Shown: in pieces, positions 1-7,156 of the stretch
Position numbering within the stretch: position 1 is the first letter of the stretch
How the letters are laid out: the number at the start of each line of letters is the position of its first letter
Origin: Acidobacteriaceae bacterium
Lineage (GTDB): Bacteria > Acidobacteriota > Terriglobia > Terriglobales > Acidobacteriaceae
Direction: 5' to 3'
NCBI GenBank assembly: GCA_003132825.1
Contig: PKYX01000161.1
Coordinates: forward strand, 1 to 19,255
Length of the DNA: 19,255 nucleotides
The notes under the pieces: model-generated
What the model was told of the DNA's origin: nothing
The model's database searches: none
Seen by the model: the letters and a program-made list of their open reading frames with translations, nothing else
Made by a program: the position numbers and the translations under genes

Positions 1-768
1 GACATTGCCATCCTCACCGGCGGCAAGGCCGTCACTGAAGACCTGGGCATCAAGCTCGAAAACGTCCAGGTGAGCGATCTCGGGCAGGCCAAGAAGGTCA
101 CCATCGACAAGGACAACACCACCATTGTCGAAGGCAAAGGCAAGCATAGCGAGATCGAAGGCCGCGTGAAAGAGATTCGCAGCCAGGTCGAAAAGACCAC
201 CAGCGACTACGACCGCGAGAAGTTGCAAGAGCGGTTGGCGAAACTGGTCGGCGGCGTGGCGGTGATCAAAGTGGGCGCGGCGACTGAGACCGAGATGAAA
301 GAGAAGAAAGCTCGTGTCGAAGACGCCATGCACGCGACCCGCGCGGCAGTCGAGGAAGGCATTGTCCCGGGCGGAGGCGTGGCGCTGGCGCGCAGCGCGG
401 CCGCACTCGATAAGCTGAAACTCGAAGGCGATGAGCAGATCGGGGTCAACATCGTGAAGCGCGCCATCCAGGAACCCTTGCGCACGATCGCCGAAAATGC
501 CGGCGAAGAGGGTGCGATTGTCCTGGGCAAGGTGCTCGACTCGAAAGACCCGAACTTCGGCTACAACGCGTTCAGCAACGAGTACGAAGACCTGGTCAAG
601 GCCGGCGTGCTCGATCCGACCAAGGTCGTACGCACCGCGCTCACCAACGCGGGATCGATCGCGGCCCTGATGCTCACCACCGAAGCCCTCGTCTCCGAAA
701 TTCCGGAAGAGAAGAAGGCTCCGGCGGGCGGCGGCGGCCACGGCGGCGGTATGGAAGGCATGTACTAG
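1..768 (+). CDS. groEL: Chaperonin GroEL (Hsp60), C-terminal part; 5' end outside window
   Basis: Large subunit of the GroEL/GroES chaperonin, an ATP-driven cytosolic folding cage. The reading frame is open from base 1, so the gene begins upstream; 255 residues are visible, roughly the last half of a ~545-residue protein. The visible part begins in the apical domain ([10 protein letters not shown]), continues through the intermediate domain ([38 protein letters not shown]) and the equatorial domain ([29 protein letters not shown]). It ends in the Gly/Met-rich tail (GGGMEGMY) typical of the family, here with a His inside it. These motifs match E. coli GroEL almost word for word. A strong intrinsic terminator follows 38 bases after the stop. 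groES would be expected just upstream, but it is not visible. Confidence 0.98.
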   Translation, partial: DIAILTGGKAVTEDLGIKLENVQVSDLGQAKKVTIDKDNTTIVEGKGKHSEIEGRVKEIRSQVEKTTSDYDREKLQERLAKLVGGVAVIKVGAATETEMKEKKARVEDAMHATRAAVEEGIVPGGGVALARSAAALDKLKLEGDEQIGVNIVKRAIQEPLRTIAENAGEEGAIVLGKVLDSKDPNFGYNAFSNEYEDLVKAGVLDPTKVVRTALTNAGSIAALMLTTEALVSEIPEEKKAPAGGGGHGGGMEGMY

Positions 769-806
769 AAAGCGGGGCGATCCGTCGTCCGCTTTCGGCT
801 TAATCG

Positions 807-842
807 AAGGGCTCCGCTCGACAAAGAGCGGGGCCCTTTTTT
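807..842 (+). terminator. Rho-independent terminator of groEL
   Basis: A 13-bp stem has arms at 807-819 and 826-838, with one G-U wobble, a 6-base loop (GACAAA) and a run of six T at 837-842. It lies 38 bases after the groEL stop and is oriented to end groEL transcription. Confidence 0.93.
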
Positions 843-1027
843 CGAACTTTTCCGGTCGAGCCAACCGGCCGGCCTCTGGTTCCCCCTTCGCCGAAAGCCC
901 CTCGCGGATTCATCCCTGTCTGGGATGACAAAGTCTCGTTGCAGTTAAGGGGTGACATTATCTTGGAGCATTTACATGGAAATGCCCGGGTTTCGCCTCG
1001 CCCGAGTTCTTTCTAGTACAATCCGGC

Positions 1028-1036
1028 TGGTACAAT
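1028..1036 (+). promoter_or_regulatory. Candidate extended -10 promoter for the 55-residue membrane protein
   Basis: TG at 1028-1029, one base, then TACAAT at 1031-1036 fits the extended -10 pattern TGnTATAAT with one mismatch. No good -35 was found. The predicted start of transcription is near 1043, giving a ~37-base leader with a good ribosome site. A second TACAAT (1017-1022) lies 14 bases upstream inside a direct repeat and could be an alternative promoter. Confidence 0.45.
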
Positions 1037-1065
1037 CCGGCGTGCGCTGTGGGCAGGCCCCACGC

Positions 1066-1071
1066 AAGGAG
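1066..1071 (+). promoter_or_regulatory. Ribosome binding site of the 55-residue ORF
   Basis: AAGGAG, 8 bases before ATG 1080. It is one of the clearest Shine-Dalgarno sites in the window and the main reason to accept the short ORF as a gene. Confidence 0.75.
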
Positions 1072-1079
1072 AATTTCTT

Positions 1080-1247
1080 ATGGAATGGTCTAGAATCCTG
1101 GACCCCGCAATTTTGGGTTTGTTAATCCCGGTTGTCGCCCTCCTGGTGGGAGGCGCGATCGCCATCACCAAAATGGTCACCAAGCACCAGGAACGGCTGG
1201 CCATGATTGAGCGGGGCATCAATCCCGACGCCCCCCATCATCCCTGA
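1080..1247 (+). CDS. Small single-pass membrane protein, 55 aa
   Basis: ATG at 1080 with AAGGAG 8 bases upstream; stop TGA at 1245-1247. The protein has a short N-terminus (MEWSRILDP), one hydrophobic helix at about residues 10-30 (rich in Leu, Val, Ile, Gly), then a charged cytosol-like tail containing HQERLAMIERGINPD. The MIERGxxP ending after a single helix is reminiscent of small membrane proteins of the DUF6249 type, but I assign that only tentatively from memory. Function is unknown. It has its own promoter-like element and lies after the groEL terminator, so it is probably not part of the groE operon. Its stop codon is only 6 bases from the stop codon of the convergent era gene. Confidence 0.72.
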   Translation: MEWSRILDPAILGLLIPVVALLVGGAIAITKMVTKHQERLAMIERGINPDAPHHP

Positions 1248-1253
1248 CTAGGG

Positions 1254-2195
1254 CTAAGCCAGGAACTCCAGTTGGCGCCGCCAGTCGAGTTCGTCGACGA
1301 ACTGGCGCGACTCCCGCCAGCCGGCATGCACCTTGACAAACAGCTCAAGGAAGACTCTGGTGCCGACCATGGCTTCGATTTGCAGACGGGCGGCGGTGCC
1401 GATTTTTTTCAGCATCTGGCCACCTTTTCCGACCAAGATGGCCTTTTGTCCGGCGCGCTCGCAAAAGATGGCGGCGGCAATGCGGGTGAGGCCCGCTCCC
1501 TCCTCAAATTGCTCGATCATGACTGTGGTGGCGTAGGGAACTTCCTGCGTCGTCTCGAGCAGGATCTGCTCGCGGATGATTTCCGCCACCATAAAGCGGG
1601 TGGGCTGATCGGTGATCTGGTCCTCCGGGAAATACCGCGGACCAGCCGGCAGGGTGGCCAGCACCTTTTCGAGAAGGATGTCCAGGCCCTCGGCCTTGCG
1701 GGCAGAGATGGGGATGATTTCCTCGAAGGTGTGCAGGCGGCGGTATTCATCGATCAGGGGCAAGAGGTTGCCCTTGCTTTTCGCCGGTCCCCGTCCCCGC
1801 AACAGGTCGATCTTGTTGAGCAGAAGAAACGACGGAGTTTTCGACTTCTTCACCAACTCGAGGACAAACTCGTCGGAGGGGTCGCGTTTGCGGGCGGCAT
1901 CGGCGATCACGAGGACGAGCGCACAGCCCGCCATGGCTTCGCGGACTTCGGTCATCATCTTTCGGCCGAGTGAACTGTCGGGGCGATGGACGCCGGGCGT
2001 GTCAATGAGGACGACTTGTCCACCGGACTTATTTTTTTTCTTGGGGACGTGCAGGATTCCGAGAATGCGGTTGCGCGTGGTTTGCGGCTTGGGGCTGATG
2101 ATGGCGAGCTTTTCGCCCACCAACGCGTTCAGCAGCGTGGACTTGCCAGCATTGGGACGGCCGAGAATGCAGACAAAACCGGAGTGGAAGGACAT
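1254..2195 (-). CDS. era: GTPase Era
   Basis: Era is a cytosolic Ras-like GTPase that binds the 3' end of 16S rRNA and assists 30S maturation. From ATG 2195 the protein is 313 residues, close to the usual ~300. The GTPase motifs are in order: G1 GRPNAGKS (12-19), G3 DTPG (65-68), G4 NKID (127-130), G5 SARK. A C-terminal KH RNA-binding domain carries VGKGGQMLKKIG. An in-frame GTG at 2225 would add ten residues (MRESCSSRGP) that do not resemble Era; neither start has a clear Shine-Dalgarno, so ATG 2195 was chosen because it places G1 at the usual distance. It is the last gene of the phoH-ybeY-CBS-era cluster, 65 bases after its upstream neighbour. A lysine-rich insert (residues 52-56) sits between the G2 region and G3. 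Confidence 0.97.
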   Translation of the reverse strand: MSFHSGFVCILGRPNAGKSTLLNALVGEKLAIISPKPQTTRNRILGILHVPKKKNKSGGQVVLIDTPGVHRPDSSLGRKMMTEVREAMAGCALVLVIADAARKRDPSDEFVLELVKKSKTPSFLLLNKIDLLRGRGPAKSKGNLLPLIDEYRRLHTFEEIIPISARKAEGLDILLEKVLATLPAGPRYFPEDQITDQPTRFMVAEIIREQILLETTQEVPYATTVMIEQFEEGAGLTRIAAAIFCERAGQKAILVGKGGQMLKKIGTAARLQIEAMVGTRVFLELFVKVHAGWRESRQFVDELDWRRQLEFLA

Positions 2196-2260
2196 GGGTC
2201 CGCGAGATGAGCAAGACTCCCGCACGCACCGCGGGTCGGGACGCTCGGGTACCCAACAGA

Positions 2261-3523
2261 CTATATCAGTTTCATTTGTTTGGGCTGGGATGTGATGCGA
2301 ACCCGTTCGACCCGGCGATCGGTTGACTCGAGGACTTCGAAGCGCAGTCCATCATCCTCGATGACTTCGCCCTTCTGCGGAATTCGGCCGGCCAGTTCGC
2401 TGACCAGGCCGGCGACGGTGGCCGACTCCTTGCCTTCGAGGCGGACGCCGAACAGCTCGTCGAGACGGTCGACATCCATGTTGCCGGGCACAACGTAGGA
2501 GTGGTCGTTTTCGCGCACCACTTCGGCGCGCTCGCGTTCGTCGTGAATTTCGCCCACGATCTCTTCGACCAGGTCCTCGATTGTGACCACGCCGGCGACC
2601 CCGCCGTATTCGTCCACCACGATGGCCATCCGGATGTTGCTGTTCTGCATCTCGCGCAACAGGTCGCTCCCCAGCTTGCTCTCCGGCACGAAGTGGACAT
2701 CGGTGCGCATGACGGTGTCGACGGTGCGGGTGCGGGCTTCGGTGTCGGGCACTTGCAGCACGTCTTGCGCGTGCACGATGCCGACGATGTGGTGAATGGT
2801 GCCATCGAAGACCGGGACCCGGGAAAAGGGCTGGGCGCGCAGCAGCTCGATAAATCGTTCGAGCGTGGTGTTGGTGGGGACGGCAACGATTTCGGGGCGC
2901 GGCTTCATGACCTCGCGCACCGTCTTTTCCCCGAACTCGACCGCCGACTGGATCAAGTCGCGATTGCTTTCGTGCAGGATGCCTTCTTCCTGGCCGGCCT
3001 CGATCAGAGCGTCGACCGCCTCGGAGTGGCTCTCCGGTTCTTCGTCGGAATGCTCCTTGGTGAGAGCCGTGACCGAGCGCAGGAAACCGAGGACCAGAGT
3101 GACGGGGAGCACCAGGTAGATGAGGGTGCGCAGCACCAGGACCCAGTGGGCCAGCCACTGGCCCCGGGTGCGCGAGAAAAAGACAAAGGGCAGAAAACGG
3201 TTGAAGACGATGATGATCAGGACCAGGCTGAGCGTGGCTTGCAGGATTTCGGGAGCGCTCCAGGCACGGTCTCGGAAAACGATGTAGCCCACCAGCAAAG
3301 CGATCGCCGCGGTCACCATCTGCGCCAGCACCGCCATCGAGATGGCGGCCCGCTCGCGGCCCACGCCGAGCCGAGGCTCGACGTCGCGTTCGAACGTATC
3401 GATATTGTCCTGAAACTCGCGGGATAGAAATTTACCGATTTCGGTGTAGACACGGTCCAGGTAGGACACCAGAGTGAGCAGGCCCGTCAGAAGAAGCAAC
3501 GCGATGGAAATAGCGTAGTTCAT
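2261..3523 (-). CDS. CorC/HlyC-family membrane protein with paired CBS domains
   Basis: A 420-residue member of the hemolysin C/CorC/TlyC family, often linked to Mg/Co efflux or resistance, though the name 'hemolysin' is historical. The N-terminal ~150 residues contain about four hydrophobic helices (roughly 4-20, 60-82, 95-115, 127-148), a divergent CNNM-like membrane domain. Then come two CBS domains (about 206-256 and 272-328; FSRVPVFDG, VVDEYGGVAGVVTIEDLVEE) and a C-terminal CorC/HlyC domain (about 340-415; YVVPGNMDVDRLDELFG). CBS pairs of this kind bind adenine nucleotides. The ATG overlaps the ybeY stop in an ATGA, so translation is likely coupled. The combination phoH-ybeY-corC is widely conserved in bacteria. 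The transported ion cannot be read from the sequence. Confidence 0.93.
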   Translation of the reverse strand: MNYAISIALLLLTGLLTLVSYLDRVYTEIGKFLSREFQDNIDTFERDVEPRLGVGRERAAISMAVLAQMVTAAIALLVGYIVFRDRAWSAPEILQATLSLVLIIIVFNRFLPFVFFSRTRGQWLAHWVLVLRTLIYLVLPVTLVLGFLRSVTALTKEHSDEEPESHSEAVDALIEAGQEEGILHESNRDLIQSAVEFGEKTVREVMKPRPEIVAVPTNTTLERFIELLRAQPFSRVPVFDGTIHHIVGIVHAQDVLQVPDTEARTRTVDTVMRTDVHFVPESKLGSDLLREMQNSNIRMAIVVDEYGGVAGVVTIEDLVEEIVGEIHDERERAEVVRENDHSYVVPGNMDVDRLDELFGVRLEGKESATVAGLVSELAGRIPQKGEVIEDDGLRFEVLESTDRRVERVRITSQPKQMKLI

Positions 3524-4086
3524 CGGGAACGCGGCAGGCGCCCAGCGTGGGCGGCCTTTCCGGTGGGCGCGGCGGAGGCAGAAGGAACCGCTCGCGGTTT
3601 CTTGCGGGTGCGCTCGGACCCTTCGCCCGACCCCTGATGCTCGGACCGAAGCCGCGGGCGATTTCTTTCGATGAGTCCCCCGGGCAACCCGAGCAAACGG
3701 CGAAGGTTCGATTCCCGACGCGCCATCTCGCCCCGATCGTGTTCGTGGTCATAGCCGGCAAGATGCAGAATCGCGTGCAGCACTAGGATCTTGATCTCGA
3801 TGGCGAGGGGGTGGCGGAGGAGACGGGCATTCTCGGCCGCCAGGTCCGCCGAAATGGCCACGTCGCCGGCCAGGCCGTCGATCAGGCCGGGCATGGGCGG
3901 AAACGACAAGACATCGGTGGGGCAATCTTTCCCGCGGAAACGCAGGTTCAGGGCGCGCAACTCGCGGTTGCTGGTGACGAGGACATTGACCGCACCCGCC
4001 AGCCCGGCCGCGCGGCGCGCGCGCGCGATAAAACTGGCCAGGGTGGTCTCGCTCAGGCCTGCCACCGGTTTTCGCAAGATGATCAT
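3520..4086 (-). CDS. ybeY: Endoribonuclease YbeY (rRNA maturation factor)
   Basis: YbeY is a single-strand-specific metallo-endoribonuclease acting in 16S rRNA 3' processing and 70S quality control. The signature HAILHLAGYDHEHD carries the three zinc-binding His of the HxxxHxxxxxH motif. The upstream core (LNLRFRGKDCPTDVLSFP, GDVAIS) is also typical. I start at ATG 4086 (188 residues). A TTG at 4095 lies inside a terminator-like hairpin tail and is less likely; no good Shine-Dalgarno is seen for either. Family members are usually 150-170 residues; here the last ~45 residues after LPGGL form a basic Arg/Ser/Pro-rich, probably disordered tail. The stop overlaps the start of the next gene (ATGA). 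Confidence 0.95.
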   Translation of the reverse strand: MIILRKPVAGLSETTLASFIARARRAAGLAGAVNVLVTSNRELRALNLRFRGKDCPTDVLSFPPMPGLIDGLAGDVAISADLAAENARLLRHPLAIEIKILVLHAILHLAGYDHEHDRGEMARRESNLRRLLGLPGGLIERNRPRLRSEHQGSGEGSERTRKKPRAVPSASAAPTGKAAHAGRLPRSR

Positions 4087-4093
4087 TGGTACC

Positions 4094-4129
4094 AAAACAA
4101 AAGGGGAGGGCCCAAGATGGCACCCTCCC
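4094..4129 (-). terminator. Possible intrinsic terminator or attenuator between phoH and ybeY
   Basis: On the minus strand GGGAGGG (4129-4123) pairs with CCCTCCC (4110-4104) around a 12-base loop and is followed by CTTTTGTTTT. The stem is only 7 bp and the T tract is interrupted, so termination would probably be partial. It lies 14 bases after the phoH stop and just before ybeY. Confidence 0.5.
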
Positions 4130-4143
4130 GAATCATTTTACCC

Positions 4144-5223
4144 TTATTCGTCGGCTTGTGTTCTGGCCGGGGACACGGCCGGCTTCGGGTTCTGCGTCTC
4201 GGGCACCGGAGATGGGCCGGAGGCGGGGTGGGACTTGCCGTTGCTCCGGGATTCCGGCTGCGACATCTGATCTTCGGCGGCGCGGGTCTTGTGTTCGTCA
4301 TAGGCGCGGATGATGCGCTGCACCAGATGGTGGCGCACCACATCTGACTCATCGAAGTAGATGAAGGTAAGTCCTTCGACCTTCTTGAGGATGTCCACGG
4401 CCTCGAGCAGACCGCTGCGGCGGGCGCTGGGCAGGTCAATTTGGGTGACGTCGCCGGTGATCACCGCCTTCGAATTAAAGCCCAGGCGGGTGACGAACAT
4501 TTTCATCTGCTCGGAGGTGGTGTTTTGGGCCTCGTCCAGGATGACAAAGGAATCGTTCAAGGTGCGGCCTCGCATGAATGCGATGGGCGCGATCTCGATG
4601 ACGCTTTTCTCCAGATAGCGGTCGACCCGCTCCGGGTCGAGCATGTCGTACAGAGCGTCGTACAAAGGGCGCAGGTAGGGATCGATCTTATCCTGCAGCG
4701 TGCCCGGAAGGAATCCCAGCCGTTCGCCGGCCTCGACCGCGGGACGGGCCAAAATGATGCGGTTCACCCGCTTGGCCAAGAGGGCCGAAATAGCCATGGC
4801 GACCGCCAGGTACGTCTTGCCGGTGCCGGCGGGGCCGATGCCGAACACCATGTCATGCTTTTCGATGGCCTCAAGATAGCGGCGCTGGTTGGCGCTTTTC
4901 GGCTGCACCGTCCGGCCTCCGAAGGAACGCTCGCGCCCGGCTTCGGCCAAGCCCCGAAGGGTAGCTTTGGGGTCGGTGGTGAGGACGCGTAGCAGGCTGT
5001 TGAGGTCGCCGTTGCTGAAGGTGAAGCCGGAGCGCCGCAGGTGTTCGTAGTCGGCGAAGACTTGCTGGGCGCGGGTTACGGCCTGAGCCGCGCCCTCCAA
5101 TTGGATGGAGTCCGAACGCAGGTCGATGGCGACCTGCAGGCCGTCTTCGAGCACGTGCAGGTTCTCATCGCGGGTGCCGAACAAGGTCTCGATGTTGGGC
5201 GAAAGCTCGATGCGTTTCTTCAT
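4144..5223 (-). CDS. phoH: PhoH-like ATPase
   Basis: PhoH-family cytosolic P-loop ATPase, associated by genome context with RNA metabolism and YbeY. 359 residues from ATG 5223. The N-terminal ~100 residues include a KH-like segment typical of the PhoH/YbeZ type. Then comes the ATPase domain with Walker A GPAGTGKT (130-137), [16 protein letters not shown], Walker B VILDEAQN (227-234) and the sensor-like GDVTQIDLP. The last ~45 residues (after RAYDEHK) are a Pro/Ser/Asn-rich low-complexity tail not needed by the family. It is the first gene of the cluster leading to ybeY, the CBS protein and era, and is transcribed away from rpsT. A promoter-like pair is found at 5387-5415, which would give a ~160-base leader. 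GGAGGG near the start is about 16 bases upstream, rather far for a ribosome site. Confidence 0.95.
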   Translation of the reverse strand: MKKRIELSPNIETLFGTRDENLHVLEDGLQVAIDLRSDSIQLEGAAQAVTRAQQVFADYEHLRRSGFTFSNGDLNSLLRVLTTDPKATLRGLAEAGRERSFGGRTVQPKSANQRRYLEAIEKHDMVFGIGPAGTGKTYLAVAMAISALLAKRVNRIILARPAVEAGERLGFLPGTLQDKIDPYLRPLYDALYDMLDPERVDRYLEKSVIEIAPIAFMRGRTLNDSFVILDEAQNTTSEQMKMFVTRLGFNSKAVITGDVTQIDLPSARRSGLLEAVDILKKVEGLTFIYFDESDVVRHHLVQRIIRAYDEHKTRAAEDQMSQPESRSNGKSHPASGPSPVPETQNPKPAVSPARTQADE

Positions 5224-5386
5224 TCAGTTTGACGGTATTCCCTCCCTGGCGGCGCATTGCGGTCGAGGTTCGGCCCGGGAAACGGCCGCAGCTCTCCTGA
5301 TGTCTCGAAGCGTACAAGGGTTGTGTCTCGAGGTGGAACCAGCCGGGGTGCTCGCGACCCAGGTGCAAACAACTGCCATTGACGAT

Positions 5387-5415
5387 AGGGTACCCTGGAG
5401 GGTCGGGGGAGTCAA
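5387..5415 (-). promoter_or_regulatory. Candidate sigma-70 promoter for phoH
   Basis: TTGACT (-35, 5415-5410), a 17-base spacer, then TACCCT (-10, 5392-5387). The -35 is good and the -10 poor (3 of 6). The -10 overlaps the palindrome GGGTACCC. Confidence 0.35.
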
Positions 5416-5471
5416 TGGCCGGGCCCCGCCGGGGTTCCCGGGGAGTGACAGGGGATCTGCCGGGGGGCGGT

Positions 5472-5501
5472 TTGACCGGGTACGAGACACTCCCGTAAAA
5501 T
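5472..5501 (+). promoter_or_regulatory. Sigma-70-type promoter for rpsT
   Basis: TTGACC (5472-5477), an 18-base spacer, and TAAAAT (5496-5501): five of six matches in each hexamer. Transcription would start near 5508, giving a ~45-base leader before ATG 5553. This is the best -35/-10 pair found in the window. Confidence 0.7.
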
Positions 5502-5552
5502 CAAGCGTCGGGTTCGACACAAAATATTGCTCTAGATAGGCGCACAGATTCC

Positions 5553-5816
5553 ATGGCAAATCATTTTTCAGCGCTGAAACGCGCTCGTCAGACCGAGAAG
5601 CGCACCGCGCGCAATCGGAACAATACGTCTCGCTTGCGCACCGAGTTGCGGGAACTGCGGGAAGCCCTGGCTAAGGGCGATAAGACGGCCGCGGATAAGG
5701 TCTTCCGGCAGGCGGTGTCCGCGCTCGACAAGGCGATTCAGAAGGGCACGCTGCACGAGAACACGGCCTCGCGCTATAAATCCCGCCTGAGCGCGCGTTT
5801 GCATGCCTTGAAGTAG
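5553..5816 (+). CDS. rpsT: 30S ribosomal protein S20
   Basis: S20 binds 16S rRNA helices 9 and 44 and is an early assembly protein. The 87-residue length matches the family, and [21 protein letters not shown] plus the Lys/Arg-rich helical core and the C-terminal [13 protein letters not shown] are characteristic. It starts at ATG 5553; the ribosome site is weak (ATAGG, 12 bases upstream), which is not unusual for S20, whose translation is often autoregulated. It stands alone, divergent from phoH and convergent with holA, as a monocistronic unit with its own promoter. Confidence 0.97.
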   Translation: MANHFSALKRARQTEKRTARNRNNTSRLRTELRELREALAKGDKTAADKVFRQAVSALDKAIQKGTLHENTASRYKSRLSARLHALK

Positions 5817-5920
5817 CTCCCTCGTTCCTCCACTCCCGTCATCCCACGGTTCGCTGGTGGCCGCAGGATACTGGCTGCCGGCGGTACTCCGCCCATAGGC
5901 GAGAAAGATGATGCCGGGCC

Positions 5921-5956
5921 GATCCGTTCGACCCATTCGATCCGTCCGACCCATCC
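5921..5956. repeat. Two tandem copies of an 18-bp repeat in a convergent spacer
   Basis: GATCCGTTCGACCCATTC at 5921-5938 is followed directly by a copy at 5939-5956 differing at two positions (both T to C). The pair lies in the 183-base spacer between the rpsT and holA stop codons and is enclosed by inverted 8-mers GGCTGCCG (5873-5880) and CGGCAGCC (5967-5974). No clear intrinsic terminator with a T tract was found for either gene. Confidence 0.6.
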
Positions 5957-5999
5957 GCTCGATCGACGGCAGCCGGCCTCGGTAGAACACCCAGTTCCC

Positions 6000-7121
6000 T
6001 CAAACCGGCAGTTCCTCCTGCATCCATCCCGATTCGGGCTTCGGTTCTGCGGTCAGTTCGAGCACCAATTTCTCCAAGATCAGGCGCTTACTCACGGGAT
6101 TGGAACGTAGTGCAAGGTCGGTCTTTGCCACCAGGCGAAGGGCTCGCGTCAGTTCCCTTTTCGACTTGTAGCGGCGAGCCTGCTTGATGAGGTCGTCGGC
6201 GGCAAAAGGAGGAACGCGGAATCCCTGCCACAGGGCGGCCCACAACATGCGCTGGTCGCGCACGTTGCGCTCGAGGATCACGAGCATCTGGCGGAACGTC
6301 TTGGCTAACATGAAGAGATGGCCGATGGCAGCCTCGTCGCCTTCGCCCGAGCTGAGGATGGCGTCGAGCATTTCGAGCGCGCGCACTCGGTCTTTGGCGG
6401 AAATGGCGTCGGTGAGTTCATAGAGAGAGCGCTGCTTGGCGGCCAGCACCATGGTTTCGACATCGCCCAGGGTGACATGTTTTTTCCCGCCGACATAGAG
6501 GAGCAACTTTTCGAGCTCATTCGAGATCATCGTCATGTCGCTGCCCAGGGCATCGACCAACTCGCGGGCGGCGTCGGCGTCGATGGCTGCGCCCTGGGTG
6601 GCGCAGTAATCGGTGAGCCAGCGAACCGCCTCTCCTTCATGGACCCGCGCCAACTCGACGATGGCGCAATACTGACCCAGGGTGTCGCGGATGCGCTGAT
6701 AGCGATCCTTGTCGGTCATGTCCATGCGACGGGCGTCGGCGGGGATGCTGATGTGGTCGGCGACGAAGACGAGAACCGCGTCCGGATTCGGATCCTTGCA
6801 GTATTGCTCGATGGCGGCGAGCCTTTCCTCGTTCGAGGCCCGGCCGTAGAGATTTTTCACGCCCCTTACGAAGAACACCTGGAAAGGCGCCATGAGCGAA
6901 GGGGTGCGGGCGCGATCGAGGACCTCGGCCAGATCGGTCTCCGCTAGGTCGAATTCGAACAGGCTGAAATCGCGCAGGTCGGGTGGGACCAGGTGTTCGA
7001 GGATGGCCTCGCGGCAGCGCCTGCGGAAGAAGACCTCGTCGCCTACGAAGACATAGGCAGGGCGCAGTTTGCGAGCTTCGACCTCCGAGAGGAAGCGGTC
7101 GGATGCGGCGAAGGACCGCAT
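6000..7121 (-). CDS. holA: DNA polymerase III subunit delta
   Basis: The delta subunit opens the beta sliding clamp as part of the clamp loader. 373 residues from ATG 7121, slightly longer than E. coli HolA (343). Family features are the N-terminal YVFVGDEVFFRRRCREAI, FFVRGVKNL, the middle-domain DMTMISNELEKLLLYVG, and the C-terminal collar-like part with FRQMLVILERN and the SNPVSKRLILEKLVLEL ending. As expected for delta, the N-terminal AAA-like fold has no Walker A lysine motif. GGGGAAG about 10 bases upstream is an acceptable ribosome site. It follows lptE by 35 bases; lptE-holA is a common pair in Gram-negative genomes. It is the last gene of the psd-to-holA run and converges on rpsT. Confidence 0.93.
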   Translation of the reverse strand: MRSFAASDRFLSEVEARKLRPAYVFVGDEVFFRRRCREAILEHLVPPDLRDFSLFEFDLAETDLAEVLDRARTPSLMAPFQVFFVRGVKNLYGRASNEERLAAIEQYCKDPNPDAVLVFVADHISIPADARRMDMTDKDRYQRIRDTLGQYCAIVELARVHEGEAVRWLTDYCATQGAAIDADAARELVDALGSDMTMISNELEKLLLYVGGKKHVTLGDVETMVLAAKQRSLYELTDAISAKDRVRALEMLDAILSSGEGDEAAIGHLFMLAKTFRQMLVILERNVRDQRMLWAALWQGFRVPPFAADDLIKQARRYKSKRELTRALRLVAKTDLALRSNPVSKRLILEKLVLELTAEPKPESGWMQEELPV

Positions 7122-7156
7122 CTAGAATCTTCCCCGATCGAGGTGCCGCTTCATGT

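Larger units (their letters stand above)
769..1079. other. Intergenic region between groEL and the 55-residue membrane protein
   Basis: This 311-base stretch has no convincing gene. It holds the groEL terminator (807-842), a short hairpin with perfect 7-bp arms TCATCCC/GGGATGA (910-916 and 922-928, 5-base loop, no T tract; possibly a REP-like element), and an 11-base direct repeat TACAATCCGGC at 1017-1027 and 1031-1041. The second repeat copy looks like an extended -10 promoter element. Nothing else was seen. Confidence 0.7.
5224..5552. other. Divergent promoter region between phoH and rpsT
   Basis: A 329-base stretch with no supported gene; open frames here are short and lack family resemblance. 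It contains a strong rpsT promoter (5472-5501, + strand), a weaker candidate phoH promoter (5387-5415, - strand) with a GGGTACCC palindrome at its -10, and a probable long phoH leader (5224-5380). Confidence 0.7.

Noticed and set aside
2501..3427. 308-codon open frame on the plus strand opposite the CBS-domain gene
   Set aside because: Asp/His/Gln-rich translation typical of a reversed GC-rich gene; no motif or ribosome site.
3705..3716. GGTTCGATTCCC, a tRNA T-arm-like string
   Set aside because: It lies within the ybeY coding sequence on the opposite strand, and no matching acceptor, D or anticodon stems surround it.
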